Shown in pieces: positions 45,827 through 57,100 of a DNA stretch of 64,000 nucleotides. The stretch comes from Fennellomyces sp. T-0311 (lineage: Eukaryota; Mucoromycota; Mucoromycetes; Mucorales; Lichtheimiaceae), in NCBI GenBank assembly GCA_025266875.1, contig JALLLT010000042.1, positions 62,001 to 126,000 on the forward strand, in the 5' to 3' direction. Each line of letters begins with the position of its first letter. Within the stretch, counting starts at the first letter, position 1. Under the pieces are notes generated by a model. That model was not told where the DNA came from. It made no database searches and was given only the letters and a program-made list of their open reading frames with translations. Both the position numbers and the translations under genes were made by a program.

Positions 45827-47588
45827 ATGGTCTCATTCCCATTAGAACGTACTCAATCTGCCATTACAAAAAATGAGTGGATCACGTTTATTCGCATATA
45901 CAAGTTTTTGATCGAGCAGAACAACCTGGGAAACTTTGTTAATAACAAGCCCTGGCGGAAGCTGTTAGAGGAGATCCTTGGTATTGGAGAATCAACGGCA
46001 AAAAAGATCATTGCCTTGGCCAAAGGGAATGAATCGCCCGAAGAACTAAAGCAGACTGGTCGGCCAAAGAAGGTTCTCACGGAAGAATACATTCACGCAA
46101 TGCGTAAATTCGCTCTCGACCAGGCCAAAGCTGGTGAGCCCGTTTCTGCACAGCTACTCCAGGACCACCTTAAGGATGAAAGCTTTGAGGTACCCTGCCT
46201 CACGGTTCTCAAAGAGGATATGAAGAAGGCTGGATTACGTTATGGCCAGGAACAACGCCAGAATATTTTGCATGACAGCGATGAAATTGTGGCGTACAGA
46301 GAGAAATATGTCCAACGTCGCTTGGACAACCTTGGTCGTAAAGGCTTGCCCATCAAAGCCAAGGTGTTTCTCGATGAATCGTACTGTCACCTTGATCACC
46401 ATGCTAAAAGAACTTGGTATGTCCCTGGTGGTAAGGTAAACGAGACTGGACGGAAACCTATGTTGGTTATTTTTGGTGCTTTCGTGGTCTTTAGTCAGGG
46501 AGATGCTCTACATGCAAAATCGGTTGAGGAAAACATTGTCATTTGTGTGGTATTCAACAATAAGAAGAGGCAGGTAAGTGACGAGACTCAAGTAATGACT
46601 GATTTATTTCGTATGTTGAATCATCACTTTAAATAATAAAAGCTTATTCTCGAGGGGTTGGATCATTGACATGGTTGTAAGGCACATGAACCGCTGTGGT
46701 AACCAGGGTTATGTGGGTTTCACTAAGATAGGCAAGGTTATTACGATGAACGCATGTCAAGACAGGGATGTGGCTGTAGATTGGAAAATTAAAGTAACCC
46801 GTTGTCAATAAGCAAACAAGGGTAAATGATGCATAATCCATAATCATGTTGTGGATACAACAATTTGGCCTTTGAAAGGTAAATCACATGTTGACCAACC
46901 GGAACCTCAGACTGGCGACAAACGCAAGCGTAATCCCGGTCGACCTCCTACCAAAAGCACACCAAAGGAGTGGAAGAACTTGCCAAAGTGTGTAAAAGAT
47001 GCCAAGATCGCCCCAGATTACAATGATTACCATGGCAACTTCAATGCAGACCTTTTTGAAAGACTGTTTGAACGCCTGTGTAAAAAACTGAAGGACTTGG
47101 GCTTCGAGTGTATCATCCATATAGATGGTGCCAAATATCACTTTCGCAAGAAATGATCCGATCCCAACCAGCCAAGCTAAACGTCAAGAAATTATTGACT
47201 GGTATACTGCGAATCGCTATCACTTGCCCATTTCAACTCAAGAGCAAGGGATATCAAAAAAGGAACTTCTGGTAGATTTGAAGCATTTGCGAGAAAAGCT
47301 TCCAGCAACATACGCAGTGTATGATATCGCCCGAAAGCATGGTCATGACATCCAGAAGACGCCGCCATATCACTGCGAGCTGCAACCAATAGAGGGACTT
47401 TAGGGCATCGTTAAGCAGAAAGTTGCCTATAATCGCATCCCCAACTGCACCGAAGTACGACTTTCTCGATAGCTGTACACTTACTTCTCTGATGTGGGCA
47501 AAAATGACCTCATTTCCCTTTGGAAAGGAACGGTGGAGCAATGTCGACAGTATAATGAAGATCCAGTCGCGGAAAATTAAAAGGTTTG
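45827..47588 (+). pseudogene. IS630/Tc1-mariner-like transposase, broken
   Basis: From ATG 45827 (MVSFPLERTQSAITKNEW) the frame has a helix-turn-helix (WRKLLEEILGIGESTAKKII) with a GRPKK linker, then the DDE domain. The first acid is D in AKVFLDESYCHLDHHAKRTW. After a disrupted stretch (46,575-46,850) come DYNDYHGNFNADLFERLFER, the second D in CIIHIDGAKYHF, and E in YHCELQPIEGL. TAG at 47401-47403 stands where the family has W (GLWGIVK-type), so TGG to TAG. The gap may be an intron or an insertion. The 3' part is cut by a solo LTR at 47589. The sequence after KKN changes frame near 47,150. Confidence 0.7.
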
Positions 47589-48010
47589 TGTTGTATCCAA
47601 CATGAACACACCCTAACAAGCTTCTTTGTCATCTATGCTGTCCGTCAGCGAATAAGAGCTTTCCATCCTTACCGCCACTTCCCACTTCCGACATCGGAAC
47701 GTTAAGCTTCATGCTTACCAAATACTCAGCCAATCAGGTTACTCATAGACACGACCTTCCCGTCAACGCGTCTCCTCACGGATATGCTCTGTCAGCATTC
47801 ATCCTATCGATCATCACGATCCGTAACTGGTCAATGATAATAAGGTTGACATTACACATCACTCACGGAAATACCGGCTTAAGGAAATCCCATCATGGAT
47901 AAGCATTTATTATAAATAGAGAGAGCAAAACATATGAAATAAATCAGTTACCTTTTTGAGTCTCGTTGACATATTTGTCTTTCATACTTATTCTCTCTCT
48001 TGATTCAACA
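47589..48010. mobile_element. solo LTR, family B copy (422 bp)
   Basis: It begins TGTTGTATCC and ends GATTCAACA, with a perfect GTTTG duplication (47584-47588 and 48011-48015). TATAAATAGAGAG near 47910, AATAAATC near 47938 and GAGTCTCG near 47958 follow the common plan. It lies in the 3' part of the IS630-like gene. Confidence 0.88.
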
Positions 48011-48015
48011 GTTTG

Positions 48016-48893
48016 TGTTTCGTTCTTCCAAAATTTCATGCAAAAAAATTGCCTAAAATTATGTTTTATAACAGTGTACAGCTTTAAATCAATAAATTAA
48101 AAATCCAACTATATATTACATCGGAAAACTCCTTCAGCTATCAGTAACATTTTGTTCCATGAGAAACAGACATGAATTCACAAAGTTATCGGCGTTTAAA
48201 GTTTGGATACATGTTTCCCGGCAGAACGTTATAAATCTTTTTATTATAGTTATACGTTCTTCTGTAAGTTATTTCAAAGCATAAATAATATAATATCTAT
48301 TTCAAATTACATATTACCTTTCATATATCTAAAATGCGCTTCACAACACTTTATATGGCTAATGAAGGTCTTGAGAAGGACTTTGAAGACACTAATCATA
48401 TATAAGATATAAAGGGTCTCGTGAAACCAGTTGATTAGCTTCATGCATTCATGAAAGTCGGAGAAAGCGTTTGAAGGTGATGAAGGCTGGTGATTTTACC
48501 TCTTATTTTAGTGAAGGCTTCTGAAAGCACATTTCACTTTCCGATGTGCTGGGTCAATGTTTATGGATTCAGGGATGATCGGACCAGTGTTGATGGATTT
48601 ACTGGTTCATCGAGTCAAGGTCGGTGGGATTAGAGATGGCCGGGTCGCTGGGGTTGGAGCTGGGGATAGTCAAATTGACATAACCGGAGACAATTGTATC
48701 AGATTCAATAGCGCTACATAGCCGTTAAACAGTATTTACGTCGTTAGCGCAGATAAATAAACTTCAGCATATCATATACCCCATACGTTTTAGCCTTTTT
48801 TGGGCACCATTGTCGTTGTTAGCCTCAAATTTTTGCTTTCTGGACTGTTTGTCGGCAGATTCGTTGATTCTTTGGACAAGCGTCTTTCTAGGC
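48016..48893. other. spacer between the IS630-like element and the MULE
   Basis: No supported gene. A 48,420-48,660 stretch is relatively GC-rich with GAAGG and GGATT repeats. The stretch probably contains the right end of the IS630-like element and the left end of the MULE, but I could not identify either. Confidence 0.35.
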
Positions 48894-51460
48894 TTAATGG
48901 CATGCTTTTTTCTTCGACCTACCTCTGACGGCAACTTTCTGCGGAATCTTTATAGTACCCGGTTCTGGATAGTGTGAGTCTCGGATAATCGATTCCACTT
49001 TATCCAACAATGCAGTGCGCGCTTGATTATCCTTCCTCTCTGCCAATTTGGTCTGCAGCGAGTAGAGTACGTTCGTCGACCGCATACACAACTCATTCTG
49101 AATAACTGAATATGTGTTCGGGGCTATTTAGGTATAATGATGGAAAAGAATTAGCCATCTACATAACCTAGCCACTTCTATAAGTGATACTGACCTTCTC
49201 TTTCTAAATGCCAAATAGCATCGATCTCTTGAATAGTTATAGGATCTTTTGGAAGCGTGTGCTGACATGGAAGCAAGAAGTTGATCCTTGAAATGCACTG
49301 ACATTTACCATTCACAATCCAGTCTGAAGTGCCTTCAACTCTACGTCGTAAATATTCATCTCTTAACACATACAACGGAAAATGTGAGATCTTTCCAAAG
49401 ATGTTAGCAAAGTAATGCTCATCAGTGGATACAACGACGATTGGACGGCTCTGCATTTCAGTATAGAATTCCTTCACTTGAGCCATTCTCTAAGTTTTCA
49501 ATTACAAGCAATGTTATCTTTAGCACAAATCCACCAATCAAGTCTATAATGCAGAGTTGTCACACTTACTGTTGCTTTTTCTTCTTCATTGATTTTTTTA
49601 AATAAATGGAGTAGCGAATGTGGTTTGAAATGTGACTTGAGAACATTGTGTCTGCTTTCAACACGTTGCGTCGTCCGGTTTCCAAGATGAATCCTCTGTT
49701 CGCACCACGGACCAGCCCATTGCTGTCGGATGTTTATGGCGCTAATATATTATAAGTAGTGTAATTTTCAGTAACAATAAGTGCCATACTTCTCTAGATA
49801 TTCGCTCAGTTCAGCGGGTTTACTTGAATCGATGGCAAGCCGATGGAAGTCTTGTCTGGCAGCCTCGAATTCATCAGTGTCCTGAGTCCAGATCATTTTC
49901 TTGACGATGTCAGACATTTTTTCCTCGTCTGATTTTTGATTATCGCATCTCTTGGTAGAGAGGGTACCGCTGAATTGCTTTTCAAAGTTGTTATACACAT
50001 GCCAAGCACATAGCATTGTTTGACTTCCAGGGAATGCTTGCACCAAGGCTGAGATGAGCTTATTATCCTCATCGGTGACGAACAAGGCAGGGGGCTCAGA
50101 GGTATTTCCTGGCCAAACGACGGTTCTGAGGATACTTGTGAACCAAGTATAAGATGTCTGTTTTTCGTTGGATAGCAAAGCATAACCAACGACGAACGTA
50201 CGCAGACTGTCATGTCCACCAAGATCGGTAAGACCGACGATATGGACAAGTGGCATCTTGTGAAAGTTCGTTTTGTACGTTGCGTCGATAAGCACCACTT
50301 TGGTAAAGCGTCTCGCATTAGGAATGGCGTCTTTATGGATGTGGCGAAACAACCACAGATGATAATAATAGAAGATATTTCCTATCGGATAACACATATC
50401 GGTTCAACATCATCACGAAGTGTACTTACATAGTAACTTGTCTACACGGATTAAGAATTAAACCGTATGAACGAATGGGATAAACTCAACAGGACATGGA
50501 ATTGACTCCAATATAGCAATGCGGTCATTACACTGCATGGCGGATGTCAAAGACATCCTCAGATCCGCATGATCAGAACAAAGGAAAGGATCCTATACGT
50601 CCTCCATCCATTCAGGCAATTCTGAAGACGAAACACTATCTAAACTGCCATCGCTAATTCAATACACAAAAAGATATAAAAGCATAGAGCGTTGCATTCA
50701 ATAAAGCACATCTGAAACTTCAAAGATACTTTTATAAGTCTCTTTTCATTCTTTGTACCGTTGATTCACTTCAATGGTTGGTGAAGAGGTGCTTCAAGAC
50801 GTTCGTGGTTGGCGTTACTTTGTAGAAAACTTCGTAGCCCTCCGATTCCAGATAGACCTTTAGGGGATCGAACTCAGTAGACGCTCCAGGGACACTCTTC
50901 TGTTGCTGGATGTAGTTGTAGATAGTCTTGCGCTTCACCACAACTTCTGGATAATTTTCCTCAACCATTTTGATGGCACTGCCAGTAGATAAATCGCCAC
51001 AGATAACCATTAGTGCCTTCCTTACATCTTGAGACAGCTTTTGATGCTGTATATAGCACCTGGCTACATCCTTCGGGTTCGCGGAGGCAATCAGCTCATG
51101 GTTATGTGGATTCCCACCAGCAATGTTCCCCTGCTCAGGTTTGTTACTGGAGATGGTACCAGAATGCAGCGTCACCTTACGGATCTCCCAGAATGGAACT
51201 GTTTCGCCTTCCCGTGCCTTCTTCGGTAAACGCGCATATATCTGCCATTTGCAGCCGCGTGCCATCGTCTTCGTCTTGCGTTGATGCTCCTGGTTGCCAG
51301 CTTTGATTTTCCCATGGTGGACACAGTTGACGTATTCGGAATGTTTATCTCCATTGACATGCAACGTAGTCAGAGCAAAGCCGTGATTCAATGCGTAGAG
51401 TTGGACATCTAGTTCCAATGCCTCTTTCGACGAATAGGTTTTTCCAATTAAGTCGCTCAT
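48894..51460 (-). CDS. MULE (Mutator-like) transposase, split by a solo LTR
   Basis: The exons on the minus strand are 51460-49790 (containing the LTR 50340-50773), 49741-49570, 49489-49195 and 49123-48894. Without the LTR and one duplicated copy the gene encodes 642 residues with no stop. The N-terminus has a FAR1/WRKY-GCM1-like region (ARGCKWQIYARLPKKAR, PHNHELI). The MULE core has D in KVVLIDATYKTNFHKMPL, D in ALFVTDEDNKLISALV, the CAWH motif and E in RTTQRVESRHNVLKSHF. A SWIM zinc finger (CQCISRINFLLPCQH) follows, and the end is basic. As it stands the LTR stops translation after KHLFTNH. Start chosen at MSDLIGKTYSS. Confidence 0.85.
50340..50773. mobile_element. solo LTR, family A copy 2 (434 bp)
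   Basis: It is nearly identical to 9660-10093. It begins TGTGGCGAAACAACC and ends CACTTCA. The flanks are ATGGA (50335-50339) and ATGGT (50774-50778), a 5-bp duplication with one change. It interrupts the MULE transposase between HLFTNH and KDAIPNARRF. Confidence 0.87.
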
Positions 51461-52841
51461 TTCAAGGACAAAGGGTAGCAGTAGCTTAGAGAGATACGAT
51501 AACGTAGAGTAATATGAAGGAAGACAAGACGTCAAGGACGCGTGTGATTTAACAGAGCAGAGCCTTATATACGCTATGCCACGAAGGTGATTACTGTTTT
51601 CATATGGATAAACACATGTTCTGCGAGACATTAGATATCGCGAATAACCTTTATATGAGTTTGTAGATCACGCATGTAATTCGCTTGAACAAGGCTATAC
51701 ATGTGCTGTAAGCTGATCATCATTTGGATATAGAACATTGCTACACATGGTTTGACAAGCTGATCGCACGTGCAATTCATTTTGCATATGCTATTAAGAT
51801 GAGCAATTTCTTGAAATAGAATGCATCCTCTATACAAGCGAGGAGCTTGTATAGTCTATTCGACTATTGCAAAGACAATGCTGGTTTCCATTAACAACTG
51901 ATTATAAGAGATTGTAAGACCAGTAGAAGTGGACAACCCGCAGTATCACTAAGAATTGGGAATAGCAATAATAAACTAAATTCCGAGTGCTGTAGAAGGT
52001 TAGCAGCTGAGAGACTGAGAGCGTAAAAGCTTACATCATTGCTAACGAATGAATCGACGGAATGCATACGTAGATGAAGTTGAGAAAAAAGTAGTAAAAG
52101 AAGTCGTTTCTGGATACAAATATTGTTGTCATGCAGAATTATTGATTACAAACTCAATATATATTCGGCAGCAGCATTAATCTGACGATCATGGAAGCGA
52201 ATGCGACGACCAAGAGGTACCAGGGCACTTGACAATCGCTATTGCTATGCTCTTTTTTTATTTAATAAAGCTATTGTTGCACCGATTCACGCTATCTCTT
52301 CCGCTTTTGATCCTATTTTCATAGTGCTGCCAGAATACTGGCTAGGCACCGAAAAGTAATGTCCCTTCTCTCATGTTCTGTGCGCACAGAAAAAAGCCAC
52401 TTAGATCTCTTTTTCAACTAATGCTGGCGCGCACAGAAAAGCAGTGTCACGTCCTCTCTCATGTTCTGTGTGCACAGAATTGTGCTACTCCGCTTTTCTC
52501 TGATGTTTCACTCAATGTTTGCGCACAAGTGTACCAATATGCATGCTAAATGATGCGCACTAGCAATAACTATACAGCCTGTTTAATTACGTAGCACACT
52601 GGATACTTTGCCTATACAAGATATACTACAGTTTATAGAGAAACGTGGAATGTGGCGATTTTTGCGCTCAAAGAAGCCTCTGAAGTATACTTCAGATTGG
52701 GTGTACATTATAGCGCCGCATGATCATACTAAAGTACCCGAATTTTTTCTGTGCGCAGACTGCCTTTTTACTGTGCGCGGGGTCCACCCGTCTATTATAT
52801 AGACTGAATATATATACTTTTCTTTTTTAAAGAAAATAGTA
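51461..52841. other. boundary spacer between transposon island and host genes
   Basis: No gene was found. At 52376-52391 lies the perfect palindrome TTCTGTGCGCACAGAA, and at 52464-52479 TTCTGTGTGCACAGAA, each within an 88-bp repeated context (CTCTCATG before it). CTGTGCGCAG recurs near 52,750. These may be regulatory sites for the SDR gene or the ends of a small inverted-repeat element of about 380 bp. Confidence 0.45.
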
Positions 52842-53921
52842 ATGGCATTTGTTCAAAAGACAGCATTAATTACCGGCGCAACGCGAGGAATTGGATATGC
52901 CATTGCGAATGCATTGGCAAGCAATGGAGCCAACACATTGTTGATTGGCAAAGATTTTCGACGCGTGGAAAATACGCAACGTACGTTTCGAGAAAGGTAC
53001 GCCGATACACAACACCTCGGCGTGGTACTGGATGTGGGAAATGGAGACAGCGTCAAGGATACGTTAAAGGTAGGATGAGTAAAGCAGTCGTCGACAAAAT
53101 CATTAATGCACCCGGGAAAAAAAAAGAAACTCGCAAAGGAAAACAAAATCGATATCCTCGTTAATGCGGCTGGTAAACCGTGAAAATCGTGCTCTCAGTC
53201 TTGCAAAATTCAAATGGCCGAATAGGTATCTCACGTGATGGGTTGTTGATCCAAATGAAGGACCATGATCTGCAAGATACAATGAATGTCAATTTGTTTG
53301 GTGCTATGCGCGTTTCCCAAGTCGTTGCGCGATCCATGGTGCAGAGACGTCAAGGTAATGGCATTCACTACTGGGGAGTCCCCGTTTAAACGCAAAAAAT
53401 CTAGGCGGGTGCATCATTAATTTAGCCAGTATCGTTGGTGTCTATGGCAACAAGGGACAGTGCGTTTACGGGGCATCCAAGGCCGGAATCATTGGTATTT
53501 AACTATTTTCGTTTGGCATTCACTTCTTTTTTATATATATATCTTTTTTTTCTTACTGTACAGGATTCACCAAATCCCTGGCCAAAGAATTGGGGCCGGC
53601 CCAGATACGAGTGAATGCCATCGCGCCTGGGTTTATCGAAACTGACATGACGGCTTGTAAAGTGAACCAATGGTTCGGGGATATTAAAACCACTAATACC
53701 AGCCTGTTAGATCTTTCCAAATCGACTGAAGCTTCAAGCAAGCTTATTAAGGAAATACCACTTGGTAGATTGGGGACGCCTGATGATGTGGCTGAAGCGG
53801 CAGTGTTTCTGGCAAAGTCTCGGTACATGCATGGCGAGGTATATGCGCTTATTTTACTTGTGTTACTTGTTGCTCATTATATGAATAGGTGCTCAATATC
53901 GACGGAGGATTGACTCTTTGA
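52842..53921 (+). CDS. short-chain dehydrogenase/reductase, 3-oxoacyl-ACP reductase-like
   Basis: Six exons (52842-53069, 53127-53172, 53226-53354, 53405-53494, 53564-53838, 53889-53921) give 266 residues. Classical SDR motifs appear in order: cofactor loop TGATRGIGYA, NAAG, catalytic Ser in NLASIVGVYG, YGASK with the catalytic Tyr and Lys, and IAPGFIETDM. The C-terminal VLNIDGGLTL is typical of FabG/OAR1/CBR4-type NADPH reductases that reduce 3-oxoacyl-ACP in mitochondrial fatty-acid synthesis. Another SDR substrate cannot be excluded. The insertion with SLLDLSKSTEAS after the active site is longer than in bacterial FabG. I see no clear targeting peptide. It is the first host gene right of the island and is intact. 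Confidence 0.88.
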
Positions 53922-54166
53922 GAGAGATAAAAAAAAAGTTAAGAGCAAAGATCTCTCCGTCAATTCAATAAAATGACGAGTGTCAGTTCAAATTGTGGTC
54001 GGTAATAGCTACAGCTTGGCAACAGTGTGTTGCCAAGGGCCGACCTTATTTTCATTTCCGCTCTCTCTGCACACACACACACCCTTTTTTTTCCAACCCC
54101 TCCATTAACGCGCGGACAGGTTTTTTTTAACTCCCCTCTGCTTGTTCACGAGTTATATAACGTTGT
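53922..54166. promoter_or_regulatory. intergenic region upstream of the flippase gene
   Basis: AATAAA at 53967 may end the SDR transcript. Pyrimidine tracts with CACACACACACACCC (54,070-54,085) and a run of T (54,120s) precede the start codon at 54167, typical of fungal promoters. Exact start sites cannot be read. Confidence 0.4.
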
Positions 54167-57100
54167 ATGGCTTCACATAACCATAACAACCCGTTTGATG
54201 ATCCGGGTGAAATGCCCGAGAGTGATGGACGAAGAGGACAACAACCCATTGCTTTCGGAGGTGAAGATGCCACACTTAATCCGTTTGCCTATTCCCCAGG
54301 AAACGTCAATCCTTCATCTCAGGGCGCTCATCCTCCGCAAGCTGCTCCACAACAGCAATACGCTTCAGAATATTCTGCGGACCTTATAGATCTTCAACAA
54401 GGGCAGGGCGGAACCTCCTACCCTCCGCCGTTACACCAGTCTTCCGGACGCCAGTTCACACAAGCTTCGTCGTACCAAGGAGGAGGTCAACTGCGACGAG
54501 TGGAAACGTTTAATACGGATACCGGTATATATAGATACACACATATATATAAAGGAAGGGGGTTGAGCGCGTAATGTGTGTACTTAATGTGGACGTGTGA
54601 AATACAGGCTCGTTGTACGACGGCTCAGCCATGATGAACGACGACGACGACGATTTACGACTCTTATCGCACCAGGGAGAAATCGCAGGTGCGCGGACAA
54701 ACCCATCCATCTCATCGGCGGGTGATGGCGGGGGAGGAATTCCATTAAGGTCTCAAGGCGCGGGTGCGCAACCATCCACACGAACAGCAACAGGACGGAA
54801 GAAAGGGCCAGGGTTTGGAACGGCGGTAAAGGATTTTGTGAACGGAATACTGGGACGACCAGGCTCAGCGTCCGGAAATGCTGGCGAAGGTGGCGAACGT
54901 GTCATTTATGTCAACAATCCGGAAGCCAACGACGATCAGCGCTTTCTTCACAACCGAATCTTTACGGCCAAATACACGTTCATCACTTTTCTGCCGAGAT
55001 TTCTGTACGAAGAATTCTCCAAATACGCAAACCTGTTCTTCTTGTTCATTTCCGGTATTCAGGTAAATGGCGGTGCGCGCCAAGACAGGGTTGTAAAAGA
55101 AGCTGACTTGAGGTGCAGCAAATTCCAGATATCTCACCCACGTCTCGCTGGACCACGCTGGTACCGCTGTGTATTGTACTGTTTATTACTGCCATCAAGG
55201 AAATTGCGGAGGATTGGGTATGTTGCATGAAACGAAAAGAAAGGGCTGAATGTGATGGGACGGGAACTGACATAGAGAGGCATGTGTGTTTATGTATAGG
55301 GCGTACATCGTTCGGATGCAGAGCTCAATGCCAGAAAGTGCAAAGTGCTGGTTGGCACCGAATTCGTCGAAAAGGCTTGGCGGGATGTTAAAGTCGGGGA
55401 TGTGCTCCGTATTGAGAGTGGAGAAAACTTTCCGGCGGATTTGGTACTGATCAGCAGTTCGGAACCGGAAGGTCTTTGTTACGTGGAAACCAGCAACTTG
55501 GATGGGTAACGTGTGTAACAATGCTGGCAACCGCTTTGGTACTGAGCATGCCCAAAACATTAGCGAAGTCAATTTGAAAATCAAACAAGCCTTGACGCAA
55601 ACAGCCGACGTGGTCAATCCCATCGAGATGAGCCGCTTGCAGGGCGTCATCAAGTGTGAGCAGCCAAACAATCGCCTGTACAACTACGACGGTGTGCTCT
55701 CCTTGTCGTCCGTGGATGAAGTGGGGAAAACGCGTGATTTTGCGCTGGATCCCACACAATTGTTGCTTCGTGGAGCCCAGTTGAGAAACACGTCATGGAT
55801 TTATGGCATCGTGGTGTTTACCGGTCATGAAACCAAGCTCATGCTCAACTCGAGGTAAAAAGAAAATTAGGCTCATGTCTTTGTGGGTGCCCATGTTTCC
55901 GCGCCTAACTGTTTTACATAGCAAAAAGCCTTCAAAAATGTCCAACGTAACACACATCACGAACCGAAACATCCTCTACCTCTTTGCCATTTTGGTGATC
56001 ATGAGCATTGCCTGTTCTTGCGGTGGCCTGGGATTCGCGGTAAGTCGGGAAGTCGAGTGTGGGTAACAACAAAAAGCTAAACAACTTGTTGCTATGCAGA
56101 TCAACAGAAGCCATGAAATGGGCTACCTGCCATTCGAGAATCAAAACCGCGCGGCCGAATTTGGATACGATATTTTGACGTTCTTGATTCTGTTCAACAG
56201 TTTCATCCCAATCAGGTTAGTCTCGATCGAATTAAGCTTTCTACGCAGGTTCTGATTGGATTAGTCTGATGGTGACCATGGAGATTGTAAAGTTTGTTCA
56301 ATCGCTGCTTATTGAGGCGGATCTCGACATGTATTACGAGAAGACCGATACGCCCGCCGTGGCCCGAAGCAGCAGTTTGATCGAGGAACTTGGGCAGGTG
56401 AAATTCGTGTTTTCAGACAAGACGGGTACCTTGACTTGCAATGAAATGCAGTTCCGTCAGTCATCGATTGCCGGACTGTCGTATGCTGACAAGGTCGATT
56501 CGGATAAGCAAGCGCGCGAAGGCTCCGATGATCCAACGCTCCAGTACACGTTCAATCAGCTGCAGGAACATTTAAAGACTCACCCAACGGCCAATGTGAT
56601 CAACGAGTTTCTGATTCTGCTGGCTGTGTGCCATACAGTGATTCCGGAACATCCGGACGGCACCGATGAAATTGTCTATCAAGCGTCGTCTCCCGATGAA
56701 GGTGCCCTTGTCAAGGGCGCAAGTCAGCTCGGATATACATTCCACGTAGGTAAAAGGAAACGATAGTCTTGGGGTTTGCTCATTCATTGCTCTTTTTGTT
56801 TAACCACTAGACGCGTCGACCGAATTCCATCACATGCAACATTCGTGGCGCCGATATGGAGTTCCAAGTATTAAACATTTGCGAATTCAACTCTACGCGT
56901 AAACGCATGTCGGCCATTGTGCGAGGACCCGATGGAAAAATCAAGCTGTACTGCAAAGGCGCCGACACGGTTATTCTGGAGCGATTGGCGGAAAACAACC
57001 CATTTGTTGAACCGACACTGATCCATCTGGAAGAATTCGCGTCAGAGGGCTTGCGGACGCTTTGCATTGCCATGCGGGAGATTCCCGAGGAAGAGTATAC

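Noticed and set aside
46644..46847. 67-codon minus-strand frame in the gap of the IS630-like gene
   Set aside because: No family features; the stretch is better explained as an intron or insertion within the transposase.
821..47403. Reassignment of stop codons to explain the repeated in-frame stops
   Set aside because: Host genes and intact H5 genes end normally with TGA (SDR), TAA (flippase, TOM7) and TAG (homeobox, H5 transposase), so the code is standard.
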